A program made the position numbers and the translations under genes. The notes beneath the pieces are model-generated. The model had not been told where the DNA came from. It saw only the letters and a program-made list of their open reading frames with translations, and did not search any database. From contig JNDT01002244.1 in NCBI GenBank assembly GCA_000697055.1, positions 1 to 51,640 of the forward strand: a DNA stretch of 51,640 bases, given 5' to 3'. This DNA comes from Saksenaea vasiformis B4078 (Eukaryota; Mucoromycota; Mucoromycetes; Mucorales; Saksenaeaceae). Of this stretch, positions 24,049-34,776 are shown one piece after another. The number at the start of each line of letters is the position of its first letter. The stretch's first letter is position 1.

Positions 24049-24980
24049 ATGTCCCCCATGTCTTTTAACAGTCGAAAATTATCTGGTTATTCTTTGAGTT
24101 CTTTTCGACGACGACGACGACGACAACGAGCAGACAGCGGTCACGACGCTAATTCGACGACAAAGCTATCCATGATAGAGCAACCACGGAGCGATCCGTC
24201 TGGGTCCTTCCCGTTAGATTCTCGATCATCTTCTTCCTTTATATCTTCTAGACATTCACTACGATCGGCTTATTCCGGTCGATCATCGATCGCTGATAAT
24301 ATGTCTGTGAGAGTCCAGCGGTTTCATTTCGGCACACCATCTTCCCATCAACATCACAATCCTCTCTCAGGCTCGACCAATAGTAGCCATATAAGTAATA
24401 GTAGCAGTGGCAGTAGTCATACTCCATCTATCCTTACCACAACAAGGACATCGCTTGCTCCGCCGCCGTTAGGATTTCATCGGCGAGTCTGGCCCTCACG
24501 ACGAAGCACCGGTAGTGTGATAAGTCAGAAAAGTGAAGCAGCGTCATGGCGATCACGGCGGCGGGAGTTGATGATGTCTCAGAGTCTTCCAGAGTTTGAG
24601 ACCCAGGTGTACTGCTCCACATGTAAAAAATGGACTCAGTCTCGTATAAGATATCGAATGGGCGCTATGACATGGCTTGTTGCCTTTGTACTGTAAGCGA
24701 CACACACAAAAAAAAAAGAAAAAATAGAAAAAGTACTCTTTTTCTTTTTTCTTTTTTAGCCACTAAAACGAAAAGGTAATTTTTCTTTATTTCCGTTTAG
24801 GCTTATGTGTACCGTAATACTGTTTTGGATACCACTCTATGTCAAGTACTTCAAAGGTTTGTTATATTTTTAAGGAGGGAAACAAAGAGGATTAGTTTGC
24901 TGAAGAGATGAACTTCATCAGATATTGTTCACTACTGTCCATCTTGCGGGACAAAACTGGGAAGGCATTCGAAGCTATAA
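24049..24980 (+). CDS. LITAF-like zinc-domain membrane-associated protein
   Basis: Three exons (24049-24692, 24801-24856, 24922-24980), 252 aa. The first 190 residues are low-complexity: an Arg run coded by a (CGA)n tract at about 24108-24127, Ser/Thr-rich stretches and Arg-rich patches. The C-terminal about 65 residues are a LITAF domain: VYCSTCKKWTQSRIRYR (first CxxC), a hydrophobic segment (MTWLVAFVLLMCTVILFWIP), then IVHYCPSCGTKLGRHSKL (second CxxC). In this family the two half-sites form one zinc-binding knuckle and the hydrophobic part is a monotopic membrane anchor, typically on endosomes, lysosomes or plasma membrane. The two short last exons are needed to complete the second knuckle. 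The partner and role of the disordered N-terminus are unknown. Confidence 0.85.
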
Positions 24981-25542
24981 TAAAACAAGAAAGAAAAGTA
25001 AAAGAAAAAACCGCCCTTATCATCTTATCCGTCTAGCTGAGTTTGGACAATTTTTTACACAAAACAGGAAACAAAAAATCCAAAACACGCGAATAAGATG
25101 TTTACAATTGTACAACTCAGGACGTTATCTTTAGACCATCAAAACATCAAATGTTTCTATAAATTAGTGGAACTGTGGTTCATTACTATGGTAACTCGTA
25201 CTCCATTCTCGTCCCTAGACAACTCACCATAAATTTTCTCAGTGGACTACTTTTTTTTATATTGCACACAGAGATTAGGCTTTGAACGATTTATCACGGA
25301 AAGCCTAGTACACGAGTCGAATATCTTACGAATTATTGGGTAGTTAAGCTGTCCCGGACAGAAGGCGCCACATACCACGTGTTGAAGACTTCCAAGTTAA
25401 AAATAGGCCATAACTAAAAATTTCTCCGGGGCGATCCAACGACGGATTTCGAGCGCCGCTGGATTGGCTAATAAATGCTCTTGGCCAATCGGCCAACCTT
25501 TTTTTCCTCTGATCCCTTCTTTCTCTTCTTCTCTGTTTGATC
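24981..25542. promoter_or_regulatory. upstream region of UDP-glucose dehydrogenase with CCAAT motifs
   Basis: About 560 bp. Close to the start there are an inverted CCAAT (ggattggct, near 25460) and a direct one (ggccaatcgg, near 25485), followed by a pyrimidine-rich stretch up to the ATG. This pattern is common for well-expressed fungal genes. The rest shows no recognisable gene. Confidence 0.5.
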
Positions 25543-27232
25543 ATGTCTACCACCACTGTCAAGAACATCTGCTGTATCGGTGCCGGTTATGTCGGTGAGT
25601 ACCATTTTTTTTTTTTTTTTTGGGGGGGGGGGGGCTTTCTCTATGGCTCAATGCTACTTCGCGTTGAATGGGTTGATCCTACGCGTACTGAACGTTGTGA
25701 CGTGGTAACTAAAAAAACCATACCATCTATCTAGGTGGCCCTACTTGTGCTGTTATTGCCTACAAGTGTCATGACATCAAGGTTACCATCGTGGACATTA
25801 ACCCCGAGCGCATTGCTGCTTGGAACTCGGACAAGCTCCCCATCTACGAACCGGGATTAGAGGAAGTGGTGTTTGCTCGTCGAGGAAAGAATCTGTTCTT
25901 CTCCACTGATGTCGACAACACCATTCAGGAGGCCGACCTCATCTTCGTGTCTGTCAACACCCCCACCAAAAAGGCTGGTATGGGCGCTGGTATGGCTGCC
26001 GATCTTGCGTAAGTTTTTTTTTTCCTCTTTTTCTGATTTACAGGGACTAATGATAAACTTTATCCATCAGCTACGTTGAGAGCGCTACCAGACGTATTGC
26101 TGAAGTAGCTAAGAGCTCCAAGATTGTCGTTGAAAAATCAACGGTCCCTTGCCGCACCGCTCAGAGCATGCGTACTATTTTGGAAGCTAACTCCACGCCG
26201 GAGATCCACTTCGATATTCTGTCTAATCCCGAATTTTTGGCTGAGGGTACCGCCATCAACGATCTTCTCCATCCTGACCGTGTCTTGATCGGTGCTCTTC
26301 AGACTGAGGAAGGTATCCGTGCTCAGAATGCGCTGGTTGATGTCTATGCCAACTGGGTCCCCAGAGAGCGGGTGATTACCACCAATTTGTGGTCGTCGGA
26401 GCTTTCCAAGCTGGTAAGTTGTACAAACCAATTCGTTCTGCCAGCGGCTTACCCCCTTTTTTCTTTCCTTTTTTAGGCTGCTAATGCGATGTTGGCTCAA
26501 CGTATTTCATCCATTAACGCGCTTTCCGCTATTTGTGAAGCTACTGGTGCTGATGTGGATGAGGTTGCCTACGCCTGCGGTCGCGATACCCGTTTGGGTT
26601 CCAAGTTTTTGAAGGCTTCCGTTGGTTTCGGTGGCTCGTGTTTCCAGAAGGATATCTTGAACTTGGTTTACCTTTCGCACCAACTTAACTTACCAGAGGT
26701 TGCCGAGTACTGGCAACAGGTCGTTACCATGAACGAGTACCAGAAGAAGCGCTTTGTCCGTAACATCATCTCCACCCTCTTCAACACTATCACCAACAAG
26801 AAGATTGCTGTTCTCGGCTTTGCTTTCAAGAAGGACACTGGTGATACCCGTGAATCTGCTGCCATCACCTTGGTCAAGGACTTCATTCAGGAACGTGCAC
26901 GCGTCGCCATCTACGACCCCAAGGTGGAACGCGAACAGATCTTTTTGGATTTGACTGAACCTGGTTTGGTTGATAACCGCAAGGAGGTTGAGAAGCAAAT
27001 TCAGATTTGCTCCAACGCCTATGAGGCTGCGGAAGGTGCTGATGCTGTGGTTATCGTCACTGAGTGGGATGAGTTTAAGGATGATCAGTTGGACTACGAA
27101 AAGATCTATGCCGGTATGCACAAGCCGGCCTTCTTGTTTGATGGACGTCTGTTGGTTAACGCCACCAAGCTTCGCAAGATTGGCTTCAAGGTCAACGTCA
27201 TTGGCAAGAACGAACTTGCTGGAACTGCTTAA
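25543..27232 (+). CDS. UGDH: UDP-glucose 6-dehydrogenase
   Basis: Four exons (25543-25594, 25735-26008, 26071-26413, 26477-27232), 474 aa, the usual length of eukaryotic UGDH. The NAD-binding motif is [15 protein letters not shown] at the N-terminus; [19 protein letters not shown] and [13 protein letters not shown] follow. The catalytic Cys lies in [17 protein letters not shown], and the C-terminal domain has [15 protein letters not shown]. It oxidises UDP-glucose to UDP-glucuronate with two NAD+, in the cytosol. In Mucoromycota UDP-glucuronate feeds the glucuronan/mucoran-type cell-wall polymers. Codon use (AAG, GGT, GTC, ATC, CGT) is clearly more biased than in neighbouring genes, suggesting high expression. 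Intron 1 contains a T-run of about 16 followed by about 10 G. Confidence 0.97.
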
Positions 27233-28745
27233 ACTTGTGCTTTCGAATTGTTTTTATTTGTCTTTCCTCCATTGCCTGCCTCCCCTTTGCATCTTGTCAC
27301 CATTTTGCTTCTCTCCGTACATACGCACACTCACACACACCTCAATACACAACGCAAACACACTTCTTCTCACACGCAAATAATAAAAAAAAGGAAGATC
27401 ATCGCTTTTTTTTTTGTTAAAAGGAAGATTCGATAGTACTAAGTTAGTTGGCTTCGCGAAATGAAGTCATAATTGTTACACGTAACTACAAAGCCCAGGC
27501 TTTCTAGGTCTGTTACCCTTGATAAGGTTCTTGGTAAAACGGGATTATTACTTAGTATTCATATATCAATGTTCAATCACGAAGAAATGGCACGGAATTA
27601 GGCCAGAAAAAAATGAAAACCCTTGTGGAACAGAAGGTACACGTTGCTAAATGTAAACGTAATCATGTCCCTTGAATCCACCACGCGTGCATGAATGATA
27701 GGAACCGGCTATCGGTCACAAGCATAGTGCAACCTATAGGGCCCGCTGAATGAATATCAACGCATGACAGCTAATTCAACTGGCACGATTTTACCACCTG
27801 ATGTCTATCATAACTTGAATCACCCGATGAGGGATTCCGTCAGGTACAGTACGCGACACGAGGCCTGACAAGTCGGCTGAATATTCGTGTTACTTTGACG
27901 GTTGACTCTCCGTACATGTCACAACACAGGCACGTCTTCCTAAGTAGCTGAAAAGAACAGATAAGGAGAATAGAACCCGCGGGTCAGCGAGACTCCTGAC
28001 GCGCTCCAAACTGCGGAAAAGGTAGCGACCCGAGATCTGCCGGAAGAAGAAAAAAACAAGCTAGCGCTCGGGGGAGTGAACTGTCTTTGTGTAACATGCT
28101 CCGTTGTGACACGACGATAAAAAAAATCTTCGCTTCCTGGTTTCACTTCTTGAAAAGAAAAAAAAGATCGTGGCACGGGTCAATTTTTCGCGATCATTTC
28201 TTGCTCCGCTTTGGTAAAGTTTCACATTCATCTCATTCCGAGATGTAATACAAAAAAGATGGCAGGAGGCATGAACTGTGCGTCTGTGGCTGCAGTGTAG
28301 ATCACTCTTTTCGGTTTGCGAATCGCATGAGATATGGCTCGCGAATAAAGATGCTATCTCAGCTATTGATAAAGCCAAATATGTTTAGAGGGGCAGCCTA
28401 ACACTTCACTAGCGCAAATAGGAAGAAATATCCTAATATTCCAGAATACTTTTGGCAAATACCGCGTTTTAACCAGACAACTACAACAACAAACAAATGC
28501 GACCTGCAATGATGTACCTTGGAAAGCAGACTTGACTAACCTCTTTCATAGTCTGTTTAATTTTTACAAGTGCTCGCCAAGGGATCAGTAGACCATGACA
28601 ACGCACAAAGCTCTCGACCCTGAATTTCCTTTTTTTGGAGTGCTTTTCACTTGTGACACAAAATCAAAATAACAAGCATGTTTTGGAAAAAAGAGAACAA
28701 AGACGGGAAAAAAGTTAATGTAAGACGTAATAATTGGCTATGGAG
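27233..28745. other. intergenic region between convergent genes
   Basis: About 1.5 kb between the UGDH stop and the stop of the phosphatase gene on the other strand. The first 200 bases are CT- and CA-rich with an aataaaa signal at 27380-27386. The remainder has short ORFs on both strands with no recognisable motif and no splice logic. I see no RNA gene or repeat. Confidence 0.4.
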
Positions 28746-30724
28746 TTAAATGGATTGATTTGTACCGAACAGGAACTGGAACATGAGCGGTACTGGGAAT
28801 ACAGTAAGGAAGCCGATACCTTTTTTTTTTCAGAAAGGAAAACGTCAATTTAAATGGATCAGTCATTATCACGTGTAACTCACCAGCATAGACAATCAGC
28901 TTCGTGACAATATCAACATCATATCTCAGTGGAGCATCTTCAACGACAAGCATGGATAAAGGATCAACCTGTGCTTTTTCATCCACACCATCGACAGCCT
29001 CCTTTCCTCCTCGATGTTGCAAAGCTACTGCCCTTTCATGCAAATCAATTGCAGACTGAATACCAACGTGCTCAGCTGCAGCGACTGAGCTCGTCAGACC
29101 ATGTAGATCCAGAACGGATGGAATAGGATGGATACTCTCCTTGTTTAAGCTCTTGTAGGTTCTAAAGAGCATTCAGAACTCTTCTTCCATGTTCTTTCGA
29201 TTGTTTTACCTTACCTTGCACCAATTTCAAATTTACGGTGAGGAAGATTAAATGCCCTGTAGATAGGTGGCAAAATAAAATAACATAATTTTTTACACGC
29301 CAGACGCCAAACAAAAAGAACTGCGACACCTATATATTTTGGAAATCAGATAATGGATTTCTCTCTCTCCCAGCACTTACCTAAAATGACTTTTACAAAG
29401 ACGATGGACACTGCAATAAGACCCGAAGACATGACCGATGCAGCTGTTGTATTTAGTGTTGCATGACAGGTATCTGAATGTTCACAAAGCCAACCACCAG
29501 GAAACAATCCGATTAGGACACCCATAAAACAAACACTGTAGTGTCCTGTTAACCTAGTTAGGTTGTCGTTTGATCCCATTACCTGTCTTCAAAGCAAGGA
29601 CATCGCTCAATAGGATCAGGACTATGCACCCTCTACTTAGAAACTGTTCCTTGCTTCCTCTTTCCTTTTCTTTTCTTCTCTAAAGTTTCACACTTACTGG
29701 AGTCCAACAAAGGCAAGGAAAATGGGGATTCCCAGAAAAACTGAGCAATGTCATGTTAGACAACAGACCATACAACATTGCCTACTATAATAATTTACCC
29801 CAGTATGTGTCATTTGTGAAGAGTCCATCAAATTCGTTTCGAAATGTCCATTGGATCCAGTAAAGCAGATATGCCAAAATACTACCGCTGATAACATCTG
29901 GGCGGATATGTATGAGTTGACACGGACAAGCTAAATAAATGTGTATTTCCCACCTGTTAAGCTGTGCATTCCGCAATAAAGTCGTCCGAATACGACGCTA
30001 AAAGCGTAGATGATACAACCAATCACTGCAGCTAGTCGCATAGGTGATTCGGGCGGTAGAGAATCACATGCAATTGCTATAAAGTACAGCGCAACGGAGA
30101 TCGAATTAGTAGAGTGGGTGGATGGAAACCCATACTCCAACGCGGTTGACTCGGACATGGTCAATCGGTGAACGGGTGGTGAAAGCGGACGAGGAAGGCA
30201 CATGAAGTCCTAATACGAATAAATTTGGTGCCTGCATTAACCATCTTTTATTACCTTGAGGAATCCTGACCAGAACACACCAAAAGCCGTCAAGAAAGCA
30301 ATACTAAGCAATATCATCATCATCAATCTTTACCGTTAAGAATGAGATCGCACAACTACCTTCTACCTAGGGATGCATTTCCAAACCAGATCAATAGCGG
30401 AAGAAAGATCATGAAAAACGTGTGTGTTCCAAGGTTCGCGGTCCACAAAAAATATGCATCTAGCCAAGGCGTTCGAATGCGTTTCTACGGAATAAAAACA
30501 TCGCTGATAAATATTTACAAGTATACAACTGCATTCTCCGAAGGTCGAATATGTTATCTGCTTACCTGCATTTTTGCTAGCAGTGGCGTTTCCTGACGTA
30601 CATATGGCAGCAACGCCTTACGCATCTTGGCCCGAAGAGGATGAAGCGCCTTGTCGTAGATGCGATCGTCATGTGTTCCAGCGTCAATGTCCGATGCAAT
30701 CGTTTTGAAGATCTTTCTCGCCAT
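28746..30724 (-). CDS. LCB3: sphingoid long-chain-base 1-phosphate phosphatase (PAP2 family)
   Basis: Eleven exons, 463 aa: 30724-30566, 30484-30360, 30303-30255, 30209-29954, 29897-29799, 29740-29698, 29621-29583, 29535-29381, 29329-29215, 29161-28884, 28819-28746. The three PAP2 motifs are present: KDFMCLPRP, YGFPSTHSTNS and GRLYCGMHSLT-DV. The order and the 'HPDPIERCPCFEDS' loop are those of the Lcb3/Ysr3 dihydrosphingosine-1-phosphate phosphatases. Several hydrophobic helices follow (GVFWSGFL; ALYFIAIACDSL; AVIGCIIYAFSVVFG; IFLAFVGL), consistent with an ER multi-pass enzyme that dephosphorylates long-chain-base phosphates for ceramide synthesis. Only the 39-nt exon 7 together with the 43-nt exon 6 keeps the frame. 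The frame is open upstream of the chosen Met, so a longer N-terminus cannot be excluded. Confidence 0.9.
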
Positions 30725-33164
30725 CGAACAACCCGTACGGAGGAAGAAAAGAATCAACTGAAAAAACAGAAAAGGTGCAGGCGGGGTAAAGGAAGCCCAG
30801 CTGCCGATTTGTGCGGAGTATGAATATCCTGGAAGGGCGGCCAGCAGGTCCTGCGATAGAAGGAAAAGTCGATACCTCAATTAAGTAAGCATTTAAAATG
30901 CTCTAATACTGTCAATAGGAGATAAGTGGAAGATTTTTCGTGTTTTTCTATCATTTGCTAAATGAGAACTATACCAGAAACAAAAAGCATGATCAAAGAC
31001 AATAGCAGGGTTTAAAATGATAAGATACAATCAGGTCCCGCAATTGTTTACCGTTTATTGAGCTTTTTAACCTAATCTATAGAGATTTTGCAACCATGAA
31101 GATCCAATTGTGCGCTAAGAAGGGGATCCAATATCTGGTCATCAGTACATGAGCTGGCAATAAATCCATACACACTTACATCAACTTGACTACTCGACGG
31201 ACATAAAATTTACACGGACAGCATGAAAATCCATTCATGGTTAGTGAATAAAATAATACTTGGATGTTATTTCACTTAACGCCCCGAAGTGGATCCCTGC
31301 ATTTTTACTGATGCCACACACCACACATTTCGATAGAAGTGGGAATTGTCACTTAAGGCTTCTACGAGCGGCCAGTTTCATCATTTAACGACCAAGGGTC
31401 ATACAGTAGGTCAGAAGACACGGGATTTCGTGTATACAGTCAATCCCAGTACGTTCCGAGTACGCTCTGTGTGGAGGAGAAGAAATCCATGTGCCGCTTC
31501 AAATACTGCCACCTTGCGCGTTCCAATTGATGCATGGGAACTTGTTACATTTAATCAGCACAAAACATCTTTGGTTTGTTGTAAGAGTATCTGCTTCTCA
31601 GCGCGACGTTAGTACGGTATCAGCGCGAAGTAGTACTTAGATGACGCAAATGCATAAAGATCCTCCGGTTTGTAGATCTGCTTCCCCTTTTTTGGTTTAG
31701 ACTGTTAAGGCAACCAAATGCTTATTGTGTTTAAACGTTGCATTGTTCATAAATCAAATTCAGGGGATCTGTATGCCAAACAGCCATCGCATACTATAAC
31801 TGCTGAAAAACTACGTGGATATGCATTTAACTGGATGCTTCGCTCGAAAGCGAGCGCGAAGAAGGAGATACGGAAATCATGCTCAATAATACCATGTTGT
31901 TCATCATTCCGTTAAAAACATCGTGAATTAATCAAACGCGAGAGGAGCTTCGTATGAATGTCATAGCGAAAGCAATTTCAAAGGAAATAATAGAATGTCA
32001 AGCGTAGTCGAAGATTTTTCGAGAAATGCTAACGTATCCCTCGCTACCGTAGCGAAAACGAGAATACGGCGGTATTGCGAGAGGCTTTTATCGAAGTCGA
32101 GAAGAAAGAATTTTCGAACGCAGGAGGTGAGAAATCAGAGATGTATGTTGAGTATGCCACGGCGAACCGTTAAGTGCGCCCACAGAATTGTGAACCCGCA
32201 GTAAAAAATAGAAAAAGCCTTAATGCTTTGTATCGGCACTACCAGTACTTAGTCGAGTCCCCTCTTGATGGTCACATCCGACGATGCGGAGGCAAAGTAA
32301 GAACCGCGAATGGAAACGTACTGCAAAGCATGGTGCACTACAATGCACAAATCCTATCTGTATGGGCCTTCCAGTGCGGATACACGACTAGGCATAGAGG
32401 CATTCAAGTTGCGTTTGTATAAGTCTTCCCAGTGCGGAGTCGTGTACCACCTGGTAACGTATTCCTGACCCCAGTCATTACTATGCTGGAGTTTTACAGC
32501 CAACAACGATAATTGAACCAAGGTATTCCCAACTCATTCTAATGCATGCTCCTCATAGAAGTGATTTAGTTCTCGCTCGCGCAGCGAGGAAATGCAAATA
32601 TGCAGTCACATGCTTAGGTACGGCGTCCGTATTATTGCCGTTCAGCATGTAAAGTAGTAATAAAAAGGAGAGAGAAAAGGTTTCGTTTCATCCCTATCTT
32701 GATATCTTTTTTTTTCCTGTGAAATATCCACGCATTCCCCTTCATTGTTTCCAGTGCATATACCTTATCCGTGCTTGTGGTTGATCGATTCCCATCCTAT
32801 AGCAATCCCTTCCTCCCTTTTCCTCCGCGGACTTTGTACCTTTCAAGGTAACGTTCCGGGGAGATCAAACTGATAGGGTCGGAACTTGCCTATTTTCTGG
32901 TGAAAGTCAAGAAAAGAGGGGAAATTCTGGTAGAGCAATATTTGGTACATGTTTGTGCGTGTGCTATTTGGATAAGCCATGGGACAACGGTAAGAAAAAG
33001 GCAAGAGATCCGCCTGGGTAGATAACCAAAACTTAGATTTGCTTTGATAGGAACCAAATTGAATCACCGCCATTTAGAAGATAAGAAAGCTTGTGCTTCC
33101 TGCTCTTTTGTTTTGCTGTGCCATTCACTCCCTTTTTTTTCCCTATCTTTCTTCACTAACTCCC
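30725..33164. other. long divergent intergenic region with unidentified ORF scraps
   Basis: About 2.4 kb between divergent starts. At 31346-32422 several plus-strand ORFs (such as AEKLRGYAFNWMLRSKASAK near 31800 and RHYQYLVESPLDGHIRRCGG near 32240) look like decayed coding DNA, perhaps from a mobile element. I see no diagnostic motif. A short near-repeat, ccagtgcggatacacgac (32371-32388) and ccagtgcggagtcgtgta (32428-32445), lies there too. The last 500 bases are pyrimidine-rich and should contain the PTC7 promoter. Confidence 0.35.
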
Positions 33165-34559
33165 ATGGCTACACTCAAATATGCTGTCAGCGCTGGTGCT
33201 GCTATCGCTGCGAATAATGCTGGTCGAACATCGATGCGACGTACACTTCTTTCCTCACCTTTGCTTATAAAGCGACAGTACGCTAGCCGATCGTTCTCAA
33301 CCACCAGCAATTCCCCTTCACTCGCCACAGCAACACAAGCCAGCTACAACTATGAGTACCAGCAGCCCATCAGCAAGTCCCTTCCTATGTTTGATTTCTT
33401 TGCCCAACCTAAACCCAAACCCTCCTACGTTTTTTCGCAAGGCGCATCCGGAATCGCAAAACCCGGCCGACGAGTGCAGCCAAACGAATGCTATCAAAGT
33501 GTCCAAGTGGGCGAAGATGCATATTTCTATCGTGCGGATGCACTTGGCGTAGCCGATGGCGTAGGCGGCTGGATAGGAACATCAGGTAAAGAAAAAAAAA
33601 ATTTTTTTCTTGAGATCTCCGATCCCCTATCCGACAAAATTACAGACCGGCTGCTTAACACACGGACCCTTTTTTAGGCGCAAATCCGGCACTTTATTCC
33701 CGCAAGCTCATGCATCACGCTTATTTGGAACTGGAGAGATTTGATAACATCGACGATCCATTATTTTGCATGTATGAAGAAGCCAACCCTGTTGATATTC
33801 TGCAGCATAGCTATGAAACCAGTCTCCGTGAAGCCAACCAAGAGGTAAGGAAAAAGGAGATAGGAGATGTGAAGCAAATCCTGATTCGTTATGATAAGGG
33901 TATTGTTGGTTCGTCCACGGCTTGTCTAGCCGTTCTACGTGGCGATGAGTTGCGTGTGGCTAACATTGGCGACTGCGGTATTTCTGTTATCCGCAACAAC
34001 CGCTACGTTTTCCGAAGTGAAGAACAACAACATTCCTTCAACTTTCCTTATCAACTGGGAACCAGATCTCGCGATCAACCAAAACACGCACAGGTAAGAG
34101 AGGAAGAGCAAAGAGAATAAGCCATTGACTGATTCGTTGGTATTAGACATTCACAATTAACGTGGAAAAGGATGATATCATTATTATGGGCTCGGATGGC
34201 CTGTATGACAACATGTTCGACAAGGATATCCTAACCATGGTGCGATCGCATGTAGCAGCTCATACATTGCCTGGATCTGCTGGTCGGGCACCCCGCTTGC
34301 TCAATTTCAACCCTCAGACGTTAGCCCATGCCCTGGCCTTAGAAGCGCAAGCTGTGAGCGAAAATCAACGTCATCTAGACAGTCCATTCCAAAGAAAGGC
34401 GATGAACGAAGGATTATACTATCAGGTAAGAAAAATGCAGCGTTAGTTTAAATGAGTACACTTTACTGATAATTAATATAGGGTGGCAAGCCAGATGATA
34501 TCAGTGTTCTCGTAGCTATTGTCCGAGATAGCGAGGACTCCCCTGACCGCCGGCTTTAA
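33165..34559 (+). CDS. PTC7: mitochondrial PP2C-type protein phosphatase (Ptc7-like)
   Basis: Five exons (33165-33585, 33678-33844, 33899-34093, 34147-34425, 34482-34559), 379 aa. The N-terminus is rich in Arg, Ser and Ala with no acidic residues for about 50 residues (SMRRTLLSSPLLIKRQYASR), a typical mitochondrial presequence. PP2C metal and active-site motifs are GEDAYFYR, LGVADGVGGW, GSSTACLAVL, VANIGDCGISVIRN, IIIMGSDGLYDNMFD and GGKPDDISVLVAI. Ptc7 is a Mn/Mg-dependent Ser/Thr phosphatase that activates coenzyme Q synthesis (Coq7) in mitochondria. The second intron (33845-33898, 54 nt) is stop-free and in frame. Its 3' end faces the catalase gene tail to tail, 217 bp apart. Confidence 0.93.
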
Positions 34560-34776
34560 TTTACCAATTTCAATCCATTTCTTCATTGCATTAGCATCAT
34601 CATAATCACTACTCAGCAATTCATTAGCATGTACATAGAACGCATTTATCAATCAATTCATATAATTATTCATCTTTTTAATCGAATCCATATGATGAGA
34701 AGAATCCCAACTAGCATCCAAATTGCAGAAAGAAGAAATCGTATGGCTTTATTGTTTTGAAAAGGAAAGGAAAAGT

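Noticed and set aside
31346..32660. A third Fanzor copy on the plus strand
   Set aside because: Composition and ORF scraps suggested a mobile element, but I could not find a DPG, DEYxTS or NRDxNA motif in any frame.
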